Origin: Anagrus nilaparvatae
Lineage: Eukaryota; Arthropoda; Insecta; Hymenoptera; Mymaridae
Reading direction: 5' to 3'
Length of the DNA stretch: 64,000 nucleotides
Assembly (NCBI GenBank): GCA_022575985.1
Contig: JAKSXM010000142.1
Span: forward strand, 6,078,001 to 6,142,000
The notes under the pieces were generated by a model. It worked only from the letters and a program-made list of their open reading frames with translations, made no database searches and was not told where the DNA came from. The position numbers were made by a program, and so were the translations under genes. How positions within the stretch are numbered: the first letter of the stretch is position 1; each line of letters begins with the position of its first letter. This document shows, piece after piece, positions 22,602 through 35,300 of this stretch.

Positions 22602-25600
22602 AAAGATTCTTTTTTGAAAATAAAAAAAAAGCAGGAGGAAAAACGAGCATCAGCAACGGATTTTACTGTTGTGATGTGCTCTTATATGTATAAATAGAAG
22701 AGAGGATACCAAAATTTAATAGCGTTACGGTGTTACCATGGTTACTGCTTTGAGAGGAGGATATCTAGTATATTACTCTTTTTCTCTCTCCCCCAATTTT
22801 CATATATAGAATCTGCTTGTTCGCCCAACGGAAAGCCCATTTATCCTGGAAAAACATTATAAGAAAAAGAGAAAAGAATATTTAGATAGTTAGAACGAGA
22901 GAGATATACAACTTTTTGAGTAAAGTTTATGCATTGTGGTGTGCTGTGTGGTATCGTGTTTTTTAACTATCAAAATACTATATATTCTTTAGTCCATTCT
23001 ACGATTGAATTTGTTACCCCTGTTTAGAACTTTGGTATTAAAATTTTTACAACCACTTCTACTTTTATTTTTTCTTTTAAGTAGTTTTGATTTTATTTAT
23101 TCTTAGTAAATTAGAGCTTGTTTTCCTCAAATTTATTTTACAAAACTTTTTTAAAGCTAAGAATTCTGTAATTTTACTCTTTCATAGGAATATCTGTAAT
23201 TAGGCTAGATGAGGAGCAGCATATTTATCTTGATAATTACGAAAACAAACGAGTTTTCAAAATAATGCCCAGACTAATGGTTATCCAATAAAAGGGATTT
23301 TTGGCATTTGACCAAAATATTAATAATTTGATTTTTTCAAACTCTTTTCTCAAGGGATTTAGTTATAGAAAACTTTTATTATGTTATTCCATATACGTAA
23401 CACGTGCTGTTTGTAAATAAACATATTGAACGACCTAATCATTACAAAAATATTAATTTTTCCAGTTTAATAAAATACAAAAAGTTATTTAAAAAAAAAA
23501 GTCAGAATTACCAGATTAATTAAAAAAGAATTACTCACCATCCACATAATTAAGTAAAGTCAAATAAAAAAATTATCTTTAAACTTAATAAAATGACATA
23601 AAGAAACTTTTATCAAAATAAAATTATTTAACTAAAACTAACTTATATGTTTTTTTTTAAGAATAAACTTTTATACTTAAATAAAATATATATAAATATA
23701 ATTTTTTGTATAAGTAAAAAAAAGTCATAACGATTATAACTTTAGTAAGTTTTTTTTTCTTTGTACGTTTGAAAAAAAAAATAATAAAGATAGAAAAGAA
23801 AAAGTTTTGAGACTTTTTGAAAAGTATCACTCTCGTATAAATGGTTTTGATATCATATCTAATACAAGAGTGTAATAAATGACAAAAAATAAGCTAAATA
23901 TGTATTGGTTTATATAAAAATTTAAATCATCTTAAAAAAAAAGTATGAGAAAGAAAAAAAAATAAAATTTACAACAATTTTCTAGAGTATGACCTTTGAA
24001 GAAGTTATGAATGAATGAGAAAAAAAAGTACTTTTATGTTTGCCTGAATAACAAGTCTGTTTAAAAAAAAAATTTTCACTTTTTTATTATATAAAAGTTC
24101 TTCGACCTCAAGTTCTTCTTTGGCTCGAGTACGTACAAGGTAGCCACATGGCAAATTTTCTCGAGTCTTATTGTGTTTTACATAACAATGAATATATTTA
24201 AAAGACGAGAAAATGTCATATACAATTTTTTTTTCTTCTTTACATACTTTTTTTGTTCATTGGCCTAAAGAAAAGCGTATTCTTATTTTACGAGAAAATT
24301 CTCTAGTGTGTACATTTGCATTCATAAAAAAATATGAATATGTTTCTTCTCGAGACAAATATTCATTTATTCAGCTAATTCATAAAGCAATTTTTTTTTT
24401 AATTTATGTAAATTAAAAAGTATACCTAACTCTACTGACTTATTTCTTGAACAAACACACATACGTTTAAATTACTTAGTTGATTAACAAACTTCTAAAA
24501 ATTAAATAATATTTAATAAAAAGTATAAACAAAAATGAACAAAAAGAAAGGAAAAAAATTACTCTTTCTAACTTTTTCGTTATTTTTGCTCCTTTTTTTT
24601 GTTCGCGTCAAAATACCGGGCAATTAACCCTCAAGGGGATTTAAAAGCTCTGGCTATCCTCTGAGGCTTTTCTGTCTTTTCTCATAAAACACCCCCCTTT
24701 TATTTTTATTATATCACATTGCTCTTTTTCTCATTTAATACATACATGTTTTATCAATATTATTATTATTATTATTATAAATTATATAAGATTAAATACG
24801 TGTGAATGTGTAAACACATGTATGGGTATATATATAATATTTTTAAAAAAAAGGAGGAAATGTGTGTTTTAATCGCTTCCATAAAAGATAGCCGTACAGT
24901 ATACTTTTTAGCCACAAGGGAATTAACTAAGGATTACACGAAAATTCTATTATCATGTCTTATATTTTTGAGGTTATATGTGTGTTACTAATTTTTAGTT
25001 GCACGAGAAGCCACTTTGCTATGATTTATATTCTAAAAGGCCATTATACGAGTTTTTATAGTAAGGCGAGAGAATTAAGGATAATAGGTTGGAAAAATTT
25101 TTTTTTTGTTTACTCTCGCTGTGAACCCAATATCAAAAAATAAAAATTATTTTAAACTCGTTATCATCAACATCGCAGAGTAAATTACCAACATTAAACG
25201 ATTTATTGCATAAATATAACATAAATTTAATAAATACGATCATTGACAATAACAAAAGTGTCAAATGAACATAAATTTACTTATTACACATTATACGACG
25301 ACATATTGGATTTTGTGGCTTTCATAAACATTTTCATATTTCTCTTTATTTTATTTATATATAATGAAAATTTTACTTGCATGTATGCTCGTTTTACAGA
25401 AATAATAATAACAGAGAAAATTTATTCACTCGTTTTCTCGAGTTGAATGTATAATTTTTATGTTATTGTAATTATTTCAAATTAAAAACAATTATTACAC
25501 TAAATTTAAAACGTTAAATATTCAATTCAACGAAAAATTTCATGTAAATTATGCCATTAATTAAAAGTTATAATATTTTATTTCATAGAAAATATCTTTT

Positions 25601-26353
25601 TAATATTGTGAATTCTGTGCTTGAAGTATGAATTCAACAAATTTTTAATATGCTAGTTTATTCAATAGCATTATTGATTTTTAGAAATAATATAAAAAGG
25701 GTAAATAAACTAATTAAAATTCAATTATCAAAAGATAACATTCATTTTTTTATCGTTTTGTATAAAATAGAAATATTTTTCAGTTTGTTGTTTTATACCT
25801 TTGAAATAAGAATTTCTAAAGTATTTGATTACTCACATAAAAACTAAACTGCAAGGATTCCTTGACAGTACTAAAAATCAATTTTTCCAAAATTTCATTT
25901 ATTGAAGTACCTATAAAGCATTAAAATTGACACCAATATCTTAAATTTTAACAATTTGTCTGATTAAAAGCAGTTTATATATTTACCCAATTTTAATTTT
26001 TTTTATATTTTGTTGAAATATTTAACCAATTGGCTGAAAATTTAATCAAATTATTTAAAGAATATAATTAGTTATATTAAATAAAATTTATCTTAATGAA
26101 CATACTAAATTTATTGCAATTATGAAAGTAATATGCTGGGACTTGATTCAGCATTCATATCATAGTGATAAGCAGCCATACCATTCACAATATGTTACAC
26201 TTCACATGCACAAACAAATGTTTTTAGAAACGGTAGTACTTTTTGCAATGCAGTTTGGTTATAAAAGTCAATATTTTATTAAAAGTTAGTACCTACTATT
26301 TTTGTTTTTCACGTGATATCTTATAGATGATATAAATGCAGAATCTAGGCCCT
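19701..26353. other. Long gene-poor interval with simple repeats
   Basis: No gene could be supported in this 6.6-kb interval. It contains TA microsatellites (about 21316-21350 and 22568-22592) and an ATT tract (about 24760-24778). The ORFs at 21828, 24213, 24806, 24955, 25243 and 25650 are short, AT-driven and without recognisable motifs. A 55-codon ORF at 26122-26289 is slightly more protein-like but unsupported. Distal regulatory or intronic function cannot be judged from the sequence alone. Confidence 0.5.
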
Positions 26354-26372
26354 GGGGGCTGATTCTGTAAGC
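26354..26372 (+). repeat. Left member of a distant inverted pair
   Basis: GGGGGCTGATTCTGTAAGC here is matched, with one mismatch, by its reverse complement at 32783-32801. Weaker similarity (GATATGCG) extends inward. The pair could be the terminal repeats of a 6.4-kb element or of two separate related MITEs. Confidence 0.45.
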
Positions 26373-27383
26373 TTTTCTTCCGATATGCGTTATACTGATA
26401 AATACGATAGACATTTACCGCGCCGGTAAGCTAAAAAAAGTATTAACTTTTCAGAAAACATGTAATTTTTTCGCAGTCCTGACAACTTACACTAACTAAA
26501 TAATTCTTTTTTTTATTTTAAAGTTGGCGAGAAAGTTGGACATGGGAGTATTTAAACTGACATACATATTTGAAATTGCCAATAATAATTGATATTTTTA
26601 ATTAATATTTTAATTTTTAATTATTTTATTAATTAATATTTAATAAGTTTCAAAATTTTAAATTGATATTAAAAATAGTTAAATATGTGCGTAAAAAAAT
26701 TTAATAATTATTATATTTAGTATTATTTAATGTATTTATTGAGTAAATAAAAACGATTTTAGTTATAATAATCAAATAGTTAAATGGTTCTAACTTATAT
26801 TTTCTCTTAATTATATTTACCCAACTGAACAGAAGCAAAACTAATGGTAAATTACGGCCCAAGTCTGGTGCCGGGATTTAAAGTTCCGGCCATGACCTGT
26901 TACTGCACTGGCACCGGAATGGGAAAAATTACGGCGGCAGATCCGTGCCGGGATTATTTTTATTAAAATTAATTTAATCTTTCAATTTAAAATTTCGTAA
27001 AAACATGAAAAGATATAATGTAAAATTTTACGCGGAATCCAAATTTTTGTTCAGATTTTTAATTAGTCACGTGACTTGGCGGGAAATACGAAATTTGTAA
27101 AAAATGAACTTTTAAAAGCTGCTATTTTTTAATCTAGAGTTCTCTAAAAGCAATTTTCCATCGAAATTTTTTTTTCAAAAAATATATAGTTCAAGGAAAA
27201 ATTTAAGCCAGGTTAGAAGATTTTTATCGAATAGGCATTTGAGAAATCGACTTTTGAAAAAAAAAACAGCCTATTTTAGGGATTTCTCGCGCAAGCACTG
27301 CTAAAAAAAAATTGTTGTTCAGAATCCGATAGCCAGGGAAATTTCCTATCCGGATGAAAGAGAAAAAAATTTTTTATGTTAAT

Positions 27384-28640
27384 AGTATAGGCCTGGAGCA
27401 TGGTTTTATTTGCGATTTTTTTTTAAAGCATGTCCATGGAATTTTTCGACGGTAATTTTAATTTTTGGGGTCGCTGATTCCAAATCCGAAGTCCGTTTTG
27501 ACCTAACGTGGTCCAATTTTGCGTAATTGCCCATTTTAGGTCATTTTTAAGGTTTTTTTGCCGTTTTTTGTTAAAATTTTTAATATATTACCATTTTTCT
27601 CAAACTACACTAATGTTTTTTGGGTCTCTATACCTAATTATCATATCTATACTCTTACAAAAAAAATGGTAGCCCATAATAGGGATTTTTAGCCTATTTT
27701 TCACGCTTTTTGGGCTAATTTTTTGGTTCTGAACTAACTTTCTGGTTCTTAATCGCCTATTATGGGCTACTGGACTGTTAATTATTAAAGATTTTTTCCG
27801 ACATTTTATACAACATTTTCTCTCCGCGTGAGTCATGCATCATTTTTCTTCTCTTACTTCCGTTCGCACACCGCGCTCGATCTTTTCCTTTTGATGCGCA
27901 ATACTATTTATAAAAAGAGTAGTTTAACTCACAGATATTAAACGGCGACTTATTATTGGCCGCGAATTCTAAGAGGGGCAACGCATTTCTTGAGGCTATA
28001 AATATACGTGCGCGATCGACCACCGGTCACTTGTTGCTTTGCTGTCATTGATTGAGGTCGTCTTCATCGTGTACCGCTCGCTCGAGAATTACTCATCGCT
28101 TTGAAATCACGCTTGTACTTGCACGGATCGTTCAGCTTGTAACTACGCTTGGCTTTATCTTAGAAGATCTTGTGCCTAACCAGGGAGCCATCATTTGGGA
28201 AATCGACTCTTGTCCATTCTGTCGGGACCTTGTGTCTGGTTAGGAAGCCAACCTGTTCTTTAGCGTCTCAAGCATTCGTAAGTACAATATTTAATTACTA
28301 TAGTATAAGTGCACTTAAACATAGTAGCCGCGCAGCTCACACATATATATATATAAATACATAGATTATATCATACGCTCACTCGCCTCTTTCCTGCAAC
28401 TACAATAAACCAAACGGCCCCTTTCGGGGCCAACAAAATTTAGTAAGAACAACTTCACAGGCTATTCTGATAAAATAAACAATAAATATATATTTCCTAA
28501 TATCCATTCCTTATCTTGTTTTTAACATGGACATTATTTGTTAAAAAAAGATGTGTTATTTGCGTTTAGTGACCCGAAAGCCACAAGCTGTAGAAAAAAT
28601 TGGCATTAGTTCATAAAAATAGCTTAAAGACTACTGCGGA
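27384..28640 (+). mobile_element. Fold-back family copy 2, split by a solo LTR
   Basis: The left arm starts AGTATAGGCCTGGAGCATGG at 27384 and runs to the CTATTATGGGCTACTGGAC segment ending at 27775. After the 752-bp LTR insertion the element resumes at 28528 with TGGACATTATTTGTTAAAAA, followed by GTGACCCGAAAGCCACAAGC, and fades at about 28640. Aligned with the uninterrupted copy at 37891-38629, the two parts join exactly at the LTR boundary. The outer right arm is missing. Confidence 0.8.
27776..28527 (+). mobile_element. Solo LTR of an LTR retrotransposon, TGGAC target duplication
   Basis: The 752-bp insertion begins TGTTA and ends TAACA, so it has TG...CA termini with a 5-bp inverted repeat. 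TGGAC flanks it directly on both sides (27771-27775 and 28528-28532). The related fold-back copy near 38260 carries the uninterrupted site, which confirms the boundaries. Inside are a TATAAATA box at 27997-28004, a TCACTT initiator-like motif about 30 bp later, and AATAAA at 28404-28409, giving an apparent U3-R-U5 order on the plus strand. It is less AT-rich than its surroundings. A 5-bp duplication fits Gypsy- or BEL-type elements; no internal gag-pol region is present. The ORFs at 28052-28243 and 28170-28364 are chance frames. Confidence 0.88.
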
Positions 28641-29566
28641 ATAAGGTATGGTTTCCGGCCCCAGCATATTTTTCGCATTTTTTTGGCTCAATTTGATGAT
28701 ATATGATAAAAAATAAGATTCCGAGGGTCGGCACCCCCCCACCCCCCCTGCGTTACCCCTGGGGGGCTGAAACGTGTTTTTCACTAAAAATTAATATCTC
28801 CGGGCCGAATCATCCGATTGGGGCGTGGTTGGTATCAAAATTTTTGTTTTGAAAAAATACACCAAAAAAAATTTTTTTTTTATTTTTTAAACTCATTTTG
28901 AGGTTCAAAACTTCGAAAAACGTCATTTTTGGCTTTTTTGACGGTCTAAAAATTGAGATATCTCAGGATAGAGGAAAAACTCCTTTTTTTCGCGCTCAGG
29001 GGAACTTTGTCTAAGACTACTTTTCAGAATTCCGTCGGAAAAATGGCAACTTTTACGGTGCGTCACTCGCAATTGACGATTATATAAAAGAAATCGTGTT
29101 TTATTTTTTGCTTATTTTATCATACCATCTAATATTTTATTTTAAATCTAAAATTAGCTTTTTTATGGTCTTTTTTATGTTTTTCTCATAATTTTTTCAT
29201 AAAAAAACGATATTTCACCTATACTCTACCAAAGGACTTCATTTATTTCATAAAATCTCTTTTAATTTTTGCAAATAATATCTATTTTCCTTATTAATAA
29301 TAATTAAAACACTAACACTTTTGTTATAAATAATTATTTTAAAGAAAGTTATTTATATTTAAAATATGTATTAAATTAGTTCATAGATAACGATAAATTT
29401 AATTAATCAACATATTGAATTATATAATTATTTGAACGTAAAACCTCATTTTTAACTATCTATATGGAAAATCCGCAGAAAGATTGCGCTTAGGATGATC
29501 AACTTTTTAAAGAACAAAATTAAACGAACACCTTCCTGTAACATTTCTTTGGGTACCTTAGACCAT
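28641..29566. repeat. Probable dispersed repeat segment with C/G runs
   Basis: The stretch around 28650-29060 has C and G runs near 28731-28770 and phrases such as ATATCTCCGGGCCGAATCAT and TTGAGATATCTCAGGATAGA, more complex than the surrounding AT-rich DNA. It looks like part of a repeat element, but I found no second copy in the window and no ends. From about 29100 to 29566 the sequence is plain AT-rich with no gene. Confidence 0.35.
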
Positions 29567-30464
29567 AGAAAGTGACGAACAAGTGAGAAATAGAAAATAT
29601 TTTGCTTGCCCTATATTTTTTTTCTTTAGTTGGATGACTCAAAATCACGTTTTTTCGATGTTTTAAAAAAACCGATTTCTGAATTATATTTTTATAAATT
29701 AAAATTATTCTAAAAGATGGATTTATGTTTTTTCACTTATTTTGCATTCACAATTTACTAAAAGAATATACTTCCTTTTCTTTATATACATAACCAAAAA
29801 TCACAAATTTTCAGTTTTCAACTTCTTGAAGCAGCTCAAAAGGTAAATATTGGGGTTTTTAAAAATTCATACTCTTGGGATTTTCCTAGCAGATTCAAAT
29901 GATTTTATCAACTTTACATCGAGTTCCTGAGGAAAAAATATATAAAAATTGCAAATATTATTCAGAAAATTTTTTCTTAAAAAATGCGAAACTTTAAACA
30001 TTGGCTCCCTGAAAATTGGGGCCCTAAAAACTAAAAAAATGAATTTTTCTCCTATAAAGCGTCGTTAAATGTAAAAATAAATACTGAATTCGGATTGTAC
30101 GGGAAAAATTAAAACAAAGTACGTTTTTAGTCAAGTTTTTAACATCATTTGAATCTGTTAGAATAATCCCAAGTTGATGAATTATTAAAAAACCCAATAT
30201 CTAACATTTAAACTGCTCCAAGACGTTGAAAATTGAAAATTTGTATTCTTTGGTCTTAAATATACTGATTTTAGTAAATTGTCAATGTAAGAAAAGTAAA
30301 AAAACATAAATCCATCATTTAAAAAATAATTTTAATTTATAACGAAAAAATTTTAAAATTGGTTTTTTTAGATATTGAAAAAACGTGATTCTGAGTCTGT
30401 CAACTAAAAAAAAAACTATGTGGCGAGCAAAAATTTTTCTATTCCTAGCTTGTTTATCACTTTA
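29567..30464. mobile_element. 0.9-kb fold-back element
   Basis: The left arm starts ATAGAAAGTGACGAACAAG. It includes a CTCAAAATCACGTTTTTTCG segment and a TTGGGATTTTCCTAGCAGATTC-like segment. The arm (about 29567-29930) is mirrored, diverged, at about 30130-30464. The centre is about 200 bp. Motifs such as the TCTCCTATAAA/ATAGGAGAAAAAT type are shared with the element at 7813-8806, so the two may belong to one broad family. There is no coding capacity. Confidence 0.7.
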
Positions 30465-30669
30465 TATTTATTTATTTTATTTAAGAAGATATTATAGCGC
30501 AGGCATGGCCGATGCGCATGTGATACAGTTTTAAGTAAGAGAACATATTACAATATTCATATTACAAAAAAAAATAATAAAATAATAAAGAAATAATTTG
30601 ATTTGATTTAAGATTTGAATAAAATTAATTAAAATTTTGATAAAGAGAAAATAACATATAGCATATATA

Positions 30670-32330
30670 AATTTAAATCTACCCACGTAATACCTCATTT
30701 TTTCTGGGAAAGTAAATATCTAGTTACCTATGTATATTGTTCTTACTCGATATCTCGGATCTAATTATTTTTATAATTTTTGGAAATTTTTGTCTCAAAT
30801 CTTTCGCTACCAAAAAATACAAAAAATACCTAAATTTTTTCTCTTTTGGGACGTAATACTTAATTTTCGCATCTATGAAAGTATTAATTTAAGAAACATC
30901 GTTTTTACATGACTTCTCATATTTAATACGTATCCGATATTTAATTTTTTGAAAATTTTTTTCTAAAAATTTTTTACATTATAAAATAAATAAAAAACAC
31001 CGTTATCTTTTTTCTTTTTGGACCTAAAACCTCATTTTTTTCTATGAAAGTTCTAATATCTAGGATTTAGAAATATCATTTTTACTTCATATGTCGAATC
31101 TGATAATTAATTTTTTGAAAATTTTTGTCTTCAAAAAATACAAAAAACAGCATTGTTTTTTTAAAATATTTGAACGTAAGTATAGTATATCTAATTTTTC
31201 TGTATGATAATATTAATTTTAGAAATATCGCTTTCTCAATCCCCCGGATCTGATACCTAATTTTTTTTTAAATCTGCATCCAAAACAAAGGTCTCACGTT
31301 GAATATAGGGAATCATAAGCATTTTTCGCCCTATTGCTCTAAAGAACCAGAGATCTAAGCTGGTAGTAGTTGGGCTTATTTGAAAACTAAGAACCCGTAG
31401 AATTGCGTGGTTACAAATATTTCCTAAATTATTCGCTTGAAATAATTTTTTTTACAAAATATTCTCTGAATTTGTATGATTATTTTGGCAATCAATTGTT
31501 TTTGTTTTGTAACAAAAAATAAACATATTAATAAACGAAAAAATAGTATTTGCAATACTAGTCATTTTTAAGTAAAAATTTTAAAAAAATCTTATAATCA
31601 CGCAATTACATCAATTTTTAGCTTACAAATAGGCCTACCCTCTACCAGCTTGATTCTATAGTTCCTCAGGACCAATGGAGCGAAAAAATTGCCATGATTC
31701 TCTATAATTAAAACGTGACCTTTGGCCCCTTAAAAATTTTTAAAAATACCATTATTTTTTTTCTTTTTGGATGTAATACCTCATTTGAAAGTACTATAGT
31801 TTTATAAATATCATTTTTACTCGATTCCTTGGATCTTTTTTGAAGACTTTAGTGTCAAAACTTTTTGCATATAAAAATAGAAAACTAGAAATTTGGCGTC
31901 ATTTTTATATCTGAATAATTTAAAAAAAATTTTTTCCGTCCAAAGTAAATTATTTTTTATTATATTAATTTCTTTTCTTTATGGGTGTACTCGTGGGTGT
32001 AATATCTAATTTTTTCCATGAGATTTTAAAATGGCAATATCAAAGGGAAAGATAATTTTTAGTTTTTCTTATGCCATGCCATTATACTTTTTTAGGAAAA
32101 ATGGCGATTAAGAATATTTTGTTATTGCTTAACGAACCGTAGTGCCAATGATTTGACAGCTTTTTTTTTTATTTTCTGGCGTAGTACCTAATTTTTTTAT
32201 GGGAGTTTAAAATGACAATATCAAGAAAAAGATAATTTTTAGTTTTTTTGTTATTTTACTTTATTAGATGAAATCGACCATTAAAAATATTTTGTTATTG
32301 CTTGAGGAAGTGCCAATAATTTTGACAAAG
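30670..32330 (+). repeat. Second region of the 150-bp satellite family, interrupted by a MITE
   Basis: Units like those at 2395-3560 (ACCAAAAAATACAAAAAATA, GGGACGTAATACTTAATTTT, GAAAGTATTAATTTAAGAAA) occur here at about 30670-31260 and again after 31735. The shared tail block (GTGCCAAT...TTTGACAG) appears twice, near 32040-32160 and 32215-32330. A separate inverted-repeat element interrupts the array at 31281-31727. Confidence 0.7.
31281..31727. mobile_element. Inverted-repeat element inserted in the satellite array
   Basis: The left end (CCAAAACAAAGGTCTCACGTT, GGGAATCATAAGCATTTTTC, TAAGCTGGTAGTAGTTGGGC) is mirrored at the right end (AACGTGACCTTTGGCCCC, with intervening matches near 31620-31700). 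Arms of about 100 bp flank an AT-rich centre. It encodes nothing and splits satellite sequence, so it arrived after the array formed. Confidence 0.7.
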
Positions 32331-35300
32331 TTTTTTCTATAACTATAATTAACAAAATGCAATATTTTATAGTTTTTTATTTTTTTAATAGGATTTGCAT
32401 ATAATTTTTAAATTTCTTCTAAATTTATTATTTAAAAAAGTTAACTTAAAATATTTGTCATTATTTTTTAATTATTATTATTTATAAAATAGTTATAATT
32501 ATTTTTTAATTAAGATTGTCGCTACTTATTAAATGCACGCGCGTTGTTCGATATGGTTATTTTTCTAGGAGTTGAAAAAAAATCCCAACTACGATAGGGG
32601 CTTTATCACGCCATTTCAAAGACTTATCCTACTTTGCTGGCGTATCAACTGATTTTAAGGTTATGGTAATGATTATTTTATCGAAAAACATATTCTCGTT
32701 CCTAAAAACATCAGTCCGCGCATGCGCTTTGCCACTAAATTTATGATAGAAAGCACGCATATCACGCGATATACATCGAAACGCTTACAGAATCAACCCC
32801 CTGATTGTTATATATAAGGTAAAAATCTCTTTTCATTTGTGAGAAAAGATTTTAATACTTATTTAAATGAAATTTATAATTGACGGAGTCAGTGTCTCAT
32901 ACTGCGTAAACACTCAATAATTAATATAAGAATTATAAACTGCCCGAAATGGGCTCCTGAATATTAAAAAAACTTCGAACCAACATTAGTATTTTGAAAA
33001 GTTAATTATTTTCGTATGTTAACATAAATGGTGCCGCAATGTTTGATACAATATTTGTTATTAATTTTATTAGAAATTTTCGTTTGTTTAAAATAATTAT
33101 TCATTTACTTATATAACCTTAAAAAGTCATTTTGTTTGCGAGAAAAAATTTTTATTTTGCAATCCTTAAACTAACAGTTCTTAAATAAGAAATTTTTTAA
33201 AATAACATTTTCAATGTTAAATATTAATTTAAAAAAATCATATTTTATTATTCAGAGAAACTTTTGAAATTAATATCTATAACTATTTGATTTTAAAAAA
33301 TCGATAAAATGATGAAATACCAGTAATATTACGAACAATTAATTAAATATATGTAATAATATTTATGAAATATAAATCCTTGTGTAAAGTCTATATATAG
33401 GAGTTTTAACGTTCAATTAAACAGCAAAGGATGATCCGGTATTAAATTTGTCTGTGCGGATATATTACAGGCTCTTCATACACAATACGCGAATTTATGA
33501 GTTAAACTAAAAAGGTCCAGTACATCTTTTATCTCTTTCTTTCTCACTTGTGTACAATATATATAAATGTTAATTCTTTTTCGCAATGCGTATAAATACA
33601 CACACGTCGTACAGTAATTATCGACCCTATATTATTAATCCGCTTAATTAAAGATTATATTACACATACATAATATGAAAATTCTATTATTGTCTTATCA
33701 ACAATAAAGGTAAAGACCCCTCATTAAATGCATTATGTTCGAAGCTTTAATTATAAATTTTAGTTGCATTCATTTACGATTTATTTATTATTTTAATTTT
33801 AGTATTTTAAAAAACTGCATTAAATTTCATTATGATTAAAACAGTACTGATTGATAGCTGTTTGGCGAAATCAAAAAATCTTTACAAAGGCCCCGTTTAT
33901 ATGTGAGCTATGTCAGGGTATTTAAAATTTGGACCTTCAACAAATGGGGCAAAAATTTAAAAAGAATATGTTTTTTAAAAATAATACCAACTTCAGACAG
34001 AAATTTATAATATTTAAATCCTAACTCTTGAAATTTTTTTGCAGCTTGAAAAAAAGTAAAAAATTCAGATTTTGTATAATTTGAAATAATTCAGTAATTT
34101 TTTTATAGACATGAAAGAGGGATAAAGGAGCAATGTAATTTTTTGTTTTCTACATTATTATACATTGTAAACAATTAGAGAGAAAGATGAAGAGAACAAT
34201 AAAGGACTTTTAGTTATTCGAGCAAACGAAGCACATGAACACAATGCAATATGTCTCTGGTACATATATATGCAGATAGGGTAACATGTTATACAATATA
34301 TGAGATGAGAGGACTTTGTAAGCTTTCAAACGCTTGAGAGCTTTTCAATGATCACATGCACTAAACTAGACGAGAATCATCGATGAATCGAATATTACTA
34401 TGATGGGCAGTTTTGTGGTCATGTTTAAATTTTCTATTAAGTGCAGGTGTAAATGCATATAATAAATTGCTCTCTTCCTTACTTTAATTTTTTTTCCCAT
34501 TATTATTAATTTTCTACACGTAATTCAATAACTTTAAATCTCTAAAGCATTATTTATTACGACTATAAATTCATATTTATAAAATTCCTTAAGTATCTAA
34601 AAAAAGAGAGAAAATTAAATTTTCCCTATATTATACACATAACCACAAAAATAAAAGACATGTAATATCTTGTATACTACATTTACTTCTACTTTTCGAC
34701 ATCATTGAACCCTCATAGTTTTTCCACTTGGATTATTAAAAAAAAAATTTTTTTTTTGTATGATGCTTCATATTATCCTTCTACAAATCTATATTACTAT
34801 GTAGATATAAATATAGATTACAATTTTAACGCATTATTGCGTAAAAAGAAAAAATTTATATATGGGTAAAAACGTATGGGAGGTACAGTTCCGATCTCGT
34901 TTGGATTTGGCACATAGATTAATACTCATAAAATTTTATGTTTATTATTGAAATTTAACTTGTTGATTACATATTCAATTTTTTTTTAAATCTTTATTTT
35001 GGGATGGATTTTTATTTTAGAAAAAATTCACAAAAAATTTAGACTCAGAAAGAAATTTTGTGACTTTTTTTGTTGAAAAGTTTCTAACCGACCATTATTT
35101 TCAATATTTGAATGCCCAAAATACATAGTAGTGAGAAAACTGTTATCTGGAATCTTTTAAATTATATATGGACTTTAAATTAATCACGTGTCTGACCCAA
35201 CGTTCAGATTATTCTTTTTTTGGATTTCCAGCCAGAAAAGTTTTCGATTCATTTTGTACGGTAGTTCTTTTCAAAAAATTTCGGAAAATCTGGTACTGAT

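Noticed and set aside
26122..26289. 55-codon ORF with a fairly protein-like residue mix
   Set aside because: No signal peptide, domain, splice context or second copy supports it; length is within chance expectation.
28052..28364. Two overlapping ORFs of 63 and 64 residues
   Set aside because: They lie wholly inside the solo LTR, which is non-coding regulatory sequence.
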